From positions 1 to 32,325 of the forward strand of contig JBGVIE010000017.1 of NCBI GenBank assembly GCA_045122895.1: a DNA stretch of 32,325 nucleotides, in the 5' to 3' direction. Made by a program: the position numbers and the translations under genes. Under the pieces are notes generated by a model. It was not told the origin of the DNA and made no database searches. It saw nothing but the letters and a program-made list of their open reading frames with translations. The DNA is from RGIG1934 sp045122895 (GTDB lineage: Bacteria > Bacillota > Clostridia > Lachnospirales > Lachnospiraceae). Every line of letters starts with the position of its first letter. Within the stretch, counting starts at the first letter, position 1. Below are positions 16,777 through 24,841 of this stretch, piece by piece.

Positions 16777-18234
16777 ATGGAGAAGAATGTCTGGATACTT
16801 AACAAGAACAAAACTGAATTGATACAGATGCAGAGAGTGATTAACAACAAGGGAAGTCTGAGGGCTTTTTGTGCACTGTCAGGGGAGACACTTAATCAGT
16901 TTGTGCTAAGAGAGAAAAAGGATGCAAATTCATTTAACAGACCATCGTTGATAGTTCTTGACTATGAGACAGAGGTGTTGGAGGAGTTTGCGTCATTTTA
17001 TTTTTTACAGAAAAATGACAGATACGCAGGTGTACCACTTGCATTCACGGTAGATGAGAACGATGAAGAGACAGATTTCATTTGTTATGACTTAGGGGCA
17101 ATGCTGGTACTTAAAAAGCCTCTCAGCAGTTCTGCTGTTGACAGAATTGAAAGAATGTCATGGCAGTATGAGAAGACGAAGAATTATGAACGTATGCTGA
17201 TTAAACAATCCATAGAGATAAAGATGGCAAGAGAGATAAAACTGCTTAATGAACAATTAGAATACAGGAATGATTTGTTACACAAAATATTCGGGCGTTT
17301 CTTTTCGTCGGAGGTGGTTGATGTAATACTTAATGAGCCGGGAGGAGCTTCTATTGGTGGGGAGAAAAGAGAAATAGTTGTAATGATGGCAGATGTCAGG
17401 GGATTTACAACCTTGTCTGAACAGATGGATGCGGACACCATAACAGATATGATTAACAGATTTTTGGAGGTTATGACAGATGTTATTTTTAAATATCATG
17501 GTGCTGTAATCGAATATATTGGTGATGCGATTTTAGCAGTATTTGGAGCACCGGTCAGAACAGACAGCGCCAGTCCGGATGCAGTTGCAGCCGCCATTGA
17601 GATGCAAAATTCCATAAATATTGTAAATGACTATAATAAGAGAAAAGGTTACAAAGAGATTGGGATGGGCATAGGACTGCATAAGGGTGAAGTGTTTATT
17701 GGAAATATCGGTTCTGACAGGATGATGAGATACAATGTTATGGGAAAGACTGTCAATCAGTGTTCAAGGATAGAAGGCTGCAGTGTTGGAGGTCAGATAC
17801 TTGCTTCTGAGTATATGGTTAAAGACATTATAGATATTCTTGACTATGAAGAGAAAAACAGCATATCTGTAAAAGGCGTTGATAATCCGATAGAGATTTA
17901 TCAGATAAAAGGTATAGGAGGTACATATAATCTTCATATCAAAGAGATTAATAATCAAAGCAGAGTAAAGAATACAAATATAGCTGTAGTGATTAAGAAG
18001 ATGACAGATAAGAAGATAACGGAGGAAGAGATTAAAGGAACGATAACAAAAATAGCCGGAAATAATTTAACTGTTAAGTTAGATAATGCACAGTATGTTG
18101 AGGAGTACGATGATATATTGATAATAAAGGGAGATAAAAAGGACAGTGCAAAGGTTGTGCGAAAACTTGAAAATGTAATTGAAGTATTTGTTAATCAGCA
18201 TATGTGGAAAGGAGATTATGATGGAGCAGATTAA
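16777..18234 (+). CDS. Class III adenylate/guanylate cyclase with receiver-like N-terminus
   Basis: A 485-residue cytoplasmic protein. Residues about 3-135 resemble a receiver domain (D62 in LIVLDYE, KKPLSSSAV near the end), but lack a clear acidic pair near the N-terminus. A coiled coil follows (about 140-172), then the cyclase lead-in FGRFFSSEVVDVIL. The cyclase domain (about 190-375) keeps metal ligands D206 (MMADVRGFT) and D250 (IGDAILAVFGAP), and the N...R pair in VNQCSRIE. The purine-specificity Lys position holds E246 (IEYIGD) and the partner position is Asn (MRYNVMG), unlike standard adenylate cyclases. Residues about 390-485 are a beta-rich domain of unknown type. Start 16777 has GGAAGGG nine bases upstream. 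The product could be cGMP rather than cAMP. Confidence 0.9.
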   Translation: MEKNVWILNKNKTELIQMQRVINNKGSLRAFCALSGETLNQFVLREKKDANSFNRPSLIVLDYETEVLEEFASFYFLQKNDRYAGVPLAFTVDENDEETDFICYDLGAMLVLKKPLSSSAVDRIERMSWQYEKTKNYERMLIKQSIEIKMAREIKLLNEQLEYRNDLLHKIFGRFFSSEVVDVILNEPGGASIGGEKREIVVMMADVRGFTTLSEQMDADTITDMINRFLEVMTDVIFKYHGAVIEYIGDAILAVFGAPVRTDSASPDAVAAAIEMQNSINIVNDYNKRKGYKEIGMGIGLHKGEVFIGNIGSDRMMRYNVMGKTVNQCSRIEGCSVGGQILASEYMVKDIIDILDYEEKNSISVKGVDNPIEIYQIKGIGGTYNLHIKEINNQSRVKNTNIAVVIKKMTDKKITEEEIKGTITKIAGNNLTVKLDNAQYVEEYDDILIIKGDKKDSAKVVRKLENVIEVFVNQHMWKGDYDGAD

Positions 18235-19081
18235 TGTGACTTATGATGATAATGGTTCAACATCAATTATATATGGAGATATATTAAAGTTAGAGCTTCT
18301 TAGCACTCCTGAGTATTATGAGATAAGATGTATAAGTACGAGTAAGAGCAGAAGGGTAAGGGCACTGGAATTTCTTGATTTTTTATTTGGAGAATATGGA
18401 ATTGAAAGTGGCGATGAGAGAGAGGCATATGGAAAAATATCCAAAACTATTTTGGAGGTGTATGTATCAGAAGAGAAGATAAAAAGTCCGGATGAATACT
18501 TCAAAAGCAGAATGGAAGAGTATTTTAGGGATGTGGAAGAGATAACGCCGGATGATGAGCTTATGATAAAGAATATGGATATATACGTGAAAAAAGAGGT
18601 GCCCTGGGCATTTGTAAAAAGTCTTGATGTAGCAGGCGAAGGTCAGTGTATAAGGGTAAAGAGTATTGAGAATGTTTCGGGTAAAGTTATAGTTCCCAGT
18701 GAAGATACATATATAATGATTGGAAGTCGTGGCGAGGTCTATGATATTACTAAAGACAAGTTTGATAAGACATACGTAAAGACTGATGAAAAATTTGATA
18801 TATACGAAGCTATGACTGACTTCATACCAACAGCGTATATTGAAGAAACCGGCGAGTGCATTGCAATAGATGATATAGCGCATAAATGCTACCCTGTAAA
18901 AGGCAATGGTATTTATGTGAAGCAACTGAAAAAACGCTCAAAGGTATTTAACAGATATAATAAAGATGAATATTTTCTCGGACGTGAAGGAGATTATCTT
19001 GCTATCCGTGTTGATGATACACAGGATATGTATATCATCAAACAGGATATTTTTGAAGATACATATGAGCTTAAGAAATAG
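18221..19081 (+). CDS. Unrecognised protein with repeated Y-I...F-TY modules, last gene of signalling operon
   Basis: A 286-residue soluble, acidic protein with no signal peptide and no membrane segment. I do not recognise its N-terminal half (about 1-150), which has beta strands and a helix around FLDFLFGEYGI. The C-terminal half holds three similar segments: 162-185 (EDTYIMIG ... FDKTY), 212-226 (ECIAID ... CYPVK) and 257-282 (GDYLAIRV ... DIFEDTYE). They share a Y/C-x-x-I strand, a short loop, Y-x-[IV], and in two cases F-x-x-TY. This resembles the small PGDYG-like and phage-borne modules that end in IFxxTYE; no function follows from that. The gene overlaps the cyclase by 14 bases, with AAAGGAG six bases before ATG 18221, so co-translation with the cyclase is likely. 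It may bind or regulate the cyclase. Confidence 0.8.
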   Translation: MEQINVTYDDNGSTSIIYGDILKLELLSTPEYYEIRCISTSKSRRVRALEFLDFLFGEYGIESGDEREAYGKISKTILEVYVSEEKIKSPDEYFKSRMEEYFRDVEEITPDDELMIKNMDIYVKKEVPWAFVKSLDVAGEGQCIRVKSIENVSGKVIVPSEDTYIMIGSRGEVYDITKDKFDKTYVKTDEKFDIYEAMTDFIPTAYIEETGECIAIDDIAHKCYPVKGNGIYVKQLKKRSKVFNRYNKDEYFLGREGDYLAIRVDDTQDMYIIKQDIFEDTYELKK

Positions 19082-19087
19082 CTATTT
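19076..19087. repeat. Palindrome containing both convergent stop codons
   Basis: AAATAGCTATTT is a perfect 12-base palindrome. Its left TAG ends the plus-strand gene (19079-19081) and its right CTA is the TAG of the minus-strand transporter (19082-19084). There is no spacer between the two genes. Confidence 0.7.
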
Positions 19088-20368
19088 TGTACCTCTGTTA
19101 ACGAATGTAGGATTAAGCTTTGAGTATACTATTTTCTGACTGCTGTAAAGACCATAGTAGCCTGAAAGAGTATAGCTTACTGCACAGTTTATTCCAAAGA
19201 GAATAATTGCATCAGAACCAAATAGTTCGACTGACAGTAAAAGGGCAGACATAGGGCAGTTAACTACACCACAGAATACGGCTACAAGTCCGAGGGCTGC
19301 ACCGAATGAAGGCGGCAGACCGATTAATCCTGAGATAACGCATCCAAAGGTTGAACCGATAAAGAAGGAAGGAACGATTTCTCCGCCCTTAAATCCGGCA
19401 CCAAGTGTAATACATGTAAATATTAATTTGATTATAAAGGCAAAAGGTTTGGCAGAGCCTTCCTCAATTGCCTTTTTTATTATGTCCATCCCGGCACCAT
19501 TGTAATCAAAGCAGCCTACACAATAAGTAATGGCGATAATTAAAATACCACCCACAAAAGCCCTTATATACGGATTCTTTAAGTACTTTTTGTATGCGTG
19601 TGAAGTCTTATGAATAGCAATACAGAAAACAATACTTATAAGTGCGCAAAGTGATGAAAGTGCAATAACTTTGAGCACCGGGATAATACTAAGTTCCGGT
19701 ATTTCTTTAATAACAAAGAATTCGGGGCGCATACCAAAGTGACCGGCGATACCAAAAGCTATGATTGATGAGATGATACAGGGTATGAAAGCCACGTAAT
19801 ACAAAATTCCGACACTGATAACCTCCATACTAAAAATAGTAGCGGTAAGAGGTGTGCCAAAAAGAGCAGAGAATACTGCACTCATTCCGCACATAGTAAG
19901 GATTCTCATGCCGTTCTCATCCATTCGAAGTAATCTTCCTGCAGATGATCCCATACTTCCGCCAATCTGAAGTGCAGCTCCTTCACGCCCCGAAGAACCG
20001 CCACAAAGATGAGTAAGTATAGTACTGACAAAAATTAAAATTGTCATTTTAATCGGAACTTTTTCAGATGAACGGATTGAACTTATAATTGCGTTGGTAC
20101 CTGTATCATTAAGCATTTTTAGTTTTGAATAAATAAACACAATAAACAATCCTACTAATGGGGCTGACAATATGAAATAGTGATTATCTGTCCTCATATC
20201 AGTAGCTGCTTTGACAAACTCGTAAAAAAGAGTACCGATAACGCCACATATTAAGCCGATAATTACAGAACAGATTCCCCATTTTAGAACATTTTTAACA
20301 TATTTCCCGGTAGAAATACTTTTGTGTCTTACATATTTACAATAAGTAATATATCTTTTCTTCATCAT
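19082..20368 (-). CDS. CLC-family anion channel/antiporter, possibly fluoride type
   Basis: A 428-residue membrane protein of the CLC family with about ten to twelve helices. The ion-path motif is GREGAALQIGG (127-137) with E129 at the gating-glutamate position, and PLTATIFSMEV and GGEIVPSFFIG follow as expected. The first selectivity loop, GSGIP in chloride types, reads GTNAI (90-94), so the coordinating Ser is replaced. A GREGxxxQ second motif with an altered first loop is reminiscent of the fluoride-exporting CLC-F subgroup, but this is inference. No fluoride riboswitch is seen upstream. AGGTG/AGGA precede the two adjacent ATG codons (20368 or 20365). It is transcribed alone, divergent from the rRNA methyltransferase gene. 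Confidence 0.87.
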   Translation of the reverse strand: MMKKRYITYCKYVRHKSISTGKYVKNVLKWGICSVIIGLICGVIGTLFYEFVKAATDMRTDNHYFILSAPLVGLFIVFIYSKLKMLNDTGTNAIISSIRSSEKVPIKMTILIFVSTILTHLCGGSSGREGAALQIGGSMGSSAGRLLRMDENGMRILTMCGMSAVFSALFGTPLTATIFSMEVISVGILYYVAFIPCIISSIIAFGIAGHFGMRPEFFVIKEIPELSIIPVLKVIALSSLCALISIVFCIAIHKTSHAYKKYLKNPYIRAFVGGILIIAITYCVGCFDYNGAGMDIIKKAIEEGSAKPFAFIIKLIFTCITLGAGFKGGEIVPSFFIGSTFGCVISGLIGLPPSFGAALGLVAVFCGVVNCPMSALLLSVELFGSDAIILFGINCAVSYTLSGYYGLYSSQKIVYSKLNPTFVNRGTK

Positions 20369-20405
20369 TTTCCTGTCACCTTTTTCTATGATTTAAGCAA
20401 AGTTG

Positions 20406-20414
20406 ATTATAGCA
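20406..20414 (-). promoter_or_regulatory. Extended -10 promoter element of the CLC gene
   Basis: On the minus strand, TGC-TATAAT (complement of 20406-20414) lies about 40 bases upstream of the CLC start. No good -35 is present at 17 bases, so it would depend on the extended -10. Confidence 0.4.
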
Positions 20415-20426
20415 TATTTTTTAAAA

Positions 20427-20456
20427 TTGGTTTATAATAATTACATATATTATACA
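20427..20456 (+). promoter_or_regulatory. Possible promoter of the rRNA methyltransferase operon
   Basis: TTGGTT (20427-20432), 18 bases, TATACA (20451-20456), 28 bases before the start codon. TATTAT at 20448-20453 is an alternative -10. A moderate match in AT-rich DNA. Confidence 0.3.
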
Positions 20457-20484
20457 CAATTATTTAAATACGGAGTACCAATAT

Positions 20485-21792
20485 ATGTTACCACAAGCTT
20501 TTTTGGAGAGAATGAAAGAAACACTTAAGGATGAATATGAAGCATTTCTTAGCAGCTTTGATAAAGAGAAATATCAGGCACTAAGGGTCAATACACTAAA
20601 AAGTGACAAAGTAGATTTGTCACTTTTTAGTGGAACCGAGAAGGTAGAATGGGCAAAAAACGGGTATTATTATGACAGTAATAACAGACCGGGAAAGCAC
20701 CCGTATCATGAAGCAGGAGTGTATTATATTCAGGAGCCAAGTGCCATGTTGCCTGGAGAACTAATAGATGCAAAAGAAGGAGAGTATATTCTTGATACAT
20801 GTAGTGCTCCGGGAGGAAAGAGTACCCAGATGGCAGCCTGTATGAATGGGCAGGGCGTGCTTGTGAGCAATGAGATTAATCCTAAAAGGGCAAAGATTTT
20901 ATCAGAGAACATTGAACGGATGGGAATTAGAAATGCTATTGTAACAAACGAATCTACTGACAGGCTTGCAGATATTTTTAAGGGATTTTTTCACAGAATA
21001 ATGGTTGATGCGCCATGCTCAGGTGAAGGGATGTTCAGGAAGAATGATGATGCGTGCAATGAGTGGAGCGAAGATAATGTAGTGATGTGTGCAAAGAGAC
21101 AAGACATGATTCTTGATAATGCAGATATTATGTTACGTCCAGGTGGAATAATCGTCTATTCTACATGTACGTTTGCAACCCTTGAGGATGAAGGCAGCGT
21201 AGAACGTTTTTTACAAAGACACAGCAACTATACATTGGAAGCTGAACACAGACTTTGGCCACATAAGGTAAAAGGCGAAGGACATTTTGCCGCTGTACTT
21301 AAAAAGGATGAAGATACGAAGGAAGAATCTTATGTTGTGGGCGGATTCGAGAAAGGAATTAACCCGAAGGAATGCAGGGAGTGCGTGGAATTCATAAAAG
21401 AATATGTGAAGGAAGATATTCTGTCACAGGGAATACTCATACGCTTTGGTGACCAGATTTATCTTGCACCAAAGGATACCCCGAGCCTTAAAAAACTTAG
21501 AGTATTAAGAGTGGGGTTACATCTTGGAACTATGCTTAAGAATAGGTTTGAACCGTCCCATTCACTTGCACTTGCACTTAAGCCATCAAAGGTTAAGTAT
21601 GCTATGGATTTTTCACTTAAGGATGATGAGATTTATAACTATATAAATGGTCAGACCTTCGAGTGTTCAGGTGACAAGGGCTGGTACCTGATAAGTGTTG
21701 ATGGTTATAGTATAGGTTGGGGCAAATTAGCAGGAGGTGTGATGAAGAATCACTATCCAAAAGGACTTAGGAAAAATATCAGACAAGATTAA
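20485..21792 (+). CDS. RsmF/RsmB-type 16S rRNA cytosine-C5 methyltransferase
   Basis: A 435-residue SAM-dependent RNA methyltransferase of the NOL1/NOP2/Sun family. The N-terminus has the family motif YQALRVNTLK (about 31-40). SAM binding is at DTCSAPGGKSTQMA (104-117). The two cysteines of the mechanism are C178 in DAPCSGEGMF and C228 in YSTCTF. Residues about 290-435 match the RsmF-type C-terminal extension and PUA-like end, finishing with WGKLAGGVMKNHYPKGLR. ATG 20485 has CGGAG about ten bases upstream. Its coding sequence holds a perfect 17-base inverted repeat just after the RVNTLK motif, described separately. It modifies a cytosine in 16S rRNA; the exact position is not assignable. Confidence 0.92.
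   Translation: MLPQAFLERMKETLKDEYEAFLSSFDKEKYQALRVNTLKSDKVDLSLFSGTEKVEWAKNGYYYDSNNRPGKHPYHEAGVYYIQEPSAMLPGELIDAKEGEYILDTCSAPGGKSTQMAACMNGQGVLVSNEINPKRAKILSENIERMGIRNAIVTNESTDRLADIFKGFFHRIMVDAPCSGEGMFRKNDDACNEWSEDNVVMCAKRQDMILDNADIMLRPGGIIVYSTCTFATLEDEGSVERFLQRHSNYTLEAEHRLWPHKVKGEGHFAAVLKKDEDTKEESYVVGGFEKGINPKECRECVEFIKEYVKEDILSQGILIRFGDQIYLAPKDTPSLKKLRVLRVGLHLGTMLKNRFEPSHSLALALKPSKVKYAMDFSLKDDEIYNYINGQTFECSGDKGWYLISVDGYSIGWGKLAGGVMKNHYPKGLRKNIRQD
20594..20632 (+). repeat. 17-bp perfect inverted repeat inside the rRNA methyltransferase gene
   Basis: CACTAAAAAGTGACAAA (20594-20610) is the exact reverse complement of TTTGTCACTTTTTAGTG (20616-20632), with a five-base loop GTAGA. In the mRNA it would form a 17-pair hairpin within codons 37-50. 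Checked base by base. There is no T-run after the stem, so it is not a standard terminator. Confidence 0.9.
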
Positions 21793-21811
21793 GAAAGTAA
21801 GATGAATCATA

Positions 21812-23176
21812 ATGAGAAAAAGATATGAAATAGATATGTGTAACGGTCCGTTACTAAAAAGTATGTTGCTATTTGCCATTCCACTTATGTGTTCGAGTAT
21901 GTTACAGCTATTGTTTAATGCGGCGGACCTTATAGTGATATCTAATTTTCGTGGAGAAGACTCCATGTCAGCAGTTGGCTCAAACACAGCACTTATAAAT
22001 CTGTTGACGAATCTGTTTGTGGGATTGTCAGTAGGTGTAAATGTACTTGTTGCCAGATATTATGGAGCCAGGAAGGAAAAAGAACTTAAGGCTTCTGTTC
22101 ATACTGCCATTTCCCTCAGTATTGTAAGTGGAATTATGCTCATGGTTATTGGTATTATATTTGCCAGAGATTTTTTGATTCTTATGAGAGTCCCCAAGAG
22201 GGTATTACCACTTGCGACCACATATCTTAGGATATATTTTATTGGAATGCCCGCCATGATGGTATATAACTTTGGAAGTTCAGTGCTTAGGGCGGTAGGA
22301 GATACGAAGAGACCGCTGTATTATCTGACTGTGGCAGGGGTTGTAAATGTCATAGTTAATTTACTTCTGGTAGTAGGTGCCGGAAGAGATGTGGAAGGTG
22401 TCGCAGTAGCTACCGTTTTCTCTCAAATCATATCTGCGGTTTTGATTTTAAGGGCATTAATCAAAGAAGAGAGTACAATAAAACTCAGCATTAAACAGCT
22501 TAGAATAGAAAAGAATTCCTTATTTAATATTTTTAAAATCGGAATACCGGCAGGTATTCAGGGAGTTATTTTTGCACTGTCCAATGTGCTTATCCAGTCG
22601 TCAATTAATTCGTTTGGTGAAATTACTTTGGCGGGAAACGCGGCTGCAGCCAATATTGAAAGCTTTGTGTATATGGGGATGAATGCTTTTCACCAGGCAG
22701 CAGTTTCGTTTACAGGACAAAACGTTGGAGCAGGAAAAAAAGAGCGAATAGGCAAAATACTTATCACGGCACAGGGGTGTGTTATAGCAGTAGGACTGAT
22801 TATGGGCATTGGTGCACTGCTGCTTGGAAATCCACTGCTTAGTATTTATTCATCAGACACATTGGTTATAGCAGCTGGTATGAGAAGACTCTACATAATA
22901 TCTGCAACATATGCACTTTGTGGAATTATGGATGTATTTGTTGGAGTACTAAGAGGTATGGGCTATTCTGTTATGCCTATGATAGTGTCATTGGTTGGAG
23001 CGTGTGGACTTAGAATTTTGTGGTTAGACACTGTGTTTAAGATACCAGAGTACCACACAATAGAAGTTGTTTATTTATCGTATCCGATTACATGGCTGAT
23101 TACATTGTGCGTTCACTTTATTTGTTACATAGTAGTTAAACAGAAAATGGATGGAAGGAGGAATTTGTATGGTTGA
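21812..23176 (+). CDS. MATE family efflux transporter
   Basis: A 454-residue membrane protein with twelve predicted helices in two related halves. It belongs to the NorM/DinF-like MATE family, which exports organic cations or drugs using Na+ or H+. Seen are PLLKSMLLFAIPLM in helix 1, LFNAADLIVISNFRG and NLFVGLSVGVNVLVARYYGA in the first half, and the second-half counterparts IFKIGIPAGIQGV, NAFHQAAVSFTGQNVGAGKK and YALCGIMDVFVGVLRGMGY. The ribosome binding site is weak (AAGTAAGATG before 21812). It starts 19 bases after the methyltransferase, so it is probably in that operon. The substrate is unknown. Confidence 0.92.
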   Translation: MRKRYEIDMCNGPLLKSMLLFAIPLMCSSMLQLLFNAADLIVISNFRGEDSMSAVGSNTALINLLTNLFVGLSVGVNVLVARYYGARKEKELKASVHTAISLSIVSGIMLMVIGIIFARDFLILMRVPKRVLPLATTYLRIYFIGMPAMMVYNFGSSVLRAVGDTKRPLYYLTVAGVVNVIVNLLLVVGAGRDVEGVAVATVFSQIISAVLILRALIKEESTIKLSIKQLRIEKNSLFNIFKIGIPAGIQGVIFALSNVLIQSSINSFGEITLAGNAAAANIESFVYMGMNAFHQAAVSFTGQNVGAGKKERIGKILITAQGCVIAVGLIMGIGALLLGNPLLSIYSSDTLVIAAGMRRLYIISATYALCGIMDVFVGVLRGMGYSVMPMIVSLVGACGLRILWLDTVFKIPEYHTIEVVYLSYPITWLITLCVHFICYIVVKQKMDGRRNLYG

Positions 23177-24821
23177 TAAGACAGGTCTTGATAATATATT
23201 ATTCGACTCATTTACAAAGTGTATTGTAAATGACTATATTTTCATCTGCAATCTTGATACAAAAGTATGCAGATGGTCAGGGAATACTCTGGAGAGATTT
23301 GAGATGCCTGGAGAATATATTGTGAATACCTCAGAATTTTTACATAAATATATTCATCCGGAAGATTTGGACAAGTTTAATATGGCGGTATTAACAATCA
23401 GCAGGGAGAAAAAAAGTGTACACGGGCTTGAAATTAGAATCAGAGACAAAAATGCGAGATACGTTGCGTGTGTCTGCAATGCAGAGGTAACTTATTCGGA
23501 ATCCTTAAAGAATTATATAGTCAATGGTGTAATATATGATTACAGCGAAGAAAAGAAGATTGATTCAGTGACGCAGCTTCATGGTAGAAAGGAATATTTT
23601 TCATATATCAGTGAATTAAATCAAAATGATGTAAAGATTACCATGATGATGGTGGTGATTGATTTGTTTAGTAATCTGAGAGCAATGTTCGGAACTGCCT
23701 ACTGCGATGAAATTCTTAAAGATTTTGGAGAGTTCCTTAAAGATACAGTTGGTGACGAAGGAAAAGTATTTTATCTTGAAAATGCAAACTTTGGACTTGT
23801 GTTGTTTAGTGACAGTGAGGTAAAGGCGGTAAGTATATACGAGAAGATAAGGAGATTTGCAGGAAGCAAACATAAGATTCAGGGTAAAACATCTACTTAC
23901 AGAACTATTGCAGGGGCCTCAGTGGTAAACAAAAAGGTTAACAGCACAAAGGAACTATTTAATCAGGTTGTTTATTGTGTTGGAATATCAAGGAACAAAA
24001 GACACGGTTTGCTTGAATTTTTCGATGCACAAAATATTAATCAGATATCTAATGACAGAGAACTGCTGCGTAGCGTGTACAATAGTATTATGAATGAGTG
24101 TGAGGGCTTCTTTTTAAAATATCAGCCGATTATAGATGTCTGCACGAATAGAATAATCGGAATGGAGGCACTGATAAGGTGGAGAAACAGCGTATATGGT
24201 GAAGTTTTGCCTTACAAATTTATTGACTGGATAGAAGAGAATCCGTGTATATATGATCTTGGAAAGTGGATTATCAGAAAATCAATAGAAGACGCTAAAA
24301 AGATTAGGAAAAAAATTAATAGCGATGATTTCTTTGTGAATGTTAATATTGCTGCACCACAGCTGGAAAGACCGGAATTCAGACAGGATGTAATAGATGC
24401 GCTGGATGAAGCAGGATATCCTTATGAATGTTTGTGCCTTGAACTGACAGAGAGATGCAAAAATCTTGATATGGAGTTTCTCAGGAATGAAATTAATTAT
24501 TTCAGATCGAGAGGAGTAAAAATAGCACTTGATGATTTTGGAACAGGTAATGCGTCACTTAGCATGATTCTTAATCTGCCGATTGATGAGATTAAGGTGG
24601 ACAGGTCATTTGTTGTGGATATTAAGAATAAACAGAGTAATCAAATGGTTGTATATTCTTTAATAAACTGTGCAAATAACTTAAATATAAAGGCGTGTAT
24701 AGAGGGCGTAGAAAATCAGGAACTGATAGATTATTTGGGAAGGTATAATGCGACATATTATCAGGGATATCATTATTCAAAACCTGTTGTATTCGATGAT
24801 TTTGTTAAACTGTTAAAGTAG
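23169..24821 (+). CDS. PAS / degenerate GGDEF / EAL cyclic-di-GMP phosphodiesterase
   Basis: A 550-residue cytoplasmic protein. Residues about 15-130 are a PAS-type sensor (YIFICNLDTKVCRWS, YIHPEDLDKF). Residues about 135-290 keep a GGDEF fold, but the signature site reads LENANFGLVLF, so no cyclase activity is expected. Residues about 300-550 are an EAL domain with its catalytic set: E333 in MEALIRW, VNVNIA, LELTER, D455-D456 in LDDFGTGNAS, IKVDRSF, IEGVEN and YQGYHYSKP. It should hydrolyse cyclic-di-GMP, with the dead GGDEF as a possible GTP or regulatory site. Start 23169 has AAGGAGG seven bases upstream and overlaps the MATE gene by eight bases; a longer reading from 23151 has no site. 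Confidence 0.9.
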   Translation: MVDKTGLDNILFDSFTKCIVNDYIFICNLDTKVCRWSGNTLERFEMPGEYIVNTSEFLHKYIHPEDLDKFNMAVLTISREKKSVHGLEIRIRDKNARYVACVCNAEVTYSESLKNYIVNGVIYDYSEEKKIDSVTQLHGRKEYFSYISELNQNDVKITMMMVVIDLFSNLRAMFGTAYCDEILKDFGEFLKDTVGDEGKVFYLENANFGLVLFSDSEVKAVSIYEKIRRFAGSKHKIQGKTSTYRTIAGASVVNKKVNSTKELFNQVVYCVGISRNKRHGLLEFFDAQNINQISNDRELLRSVYNSIMNECEGFFLKYQPIIDVCTNRIIGMEALIRWRNSVYGEVLPYKFIDWIEENPCIYDLGKWIIRKSIEDAKKIRKKINSDDFFVNVNIAAPQLERPEFRQDVIDALDEAGYPYECLCLELTERCKNLDMEFLRNEINYFRSRGVKIALDDFGTGNASLSMILNLPIDEIKVDRSFVVDIKNKQSNQMVVYSLINCANNLNIKACIEGVENQELIDYLGRYNATYYQGYHYSKPVVFDDFVKLLK

Positions 24822-24841
24822 TTGTTTAGGAGGAGATTACG

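Noticed and set aside
20369..20484. Fluoride riboswitch before the CLC gene
   Set aside because: The 116-base intergenic region is AT-rich and lacks the conserved riboswitch segments on either strand.
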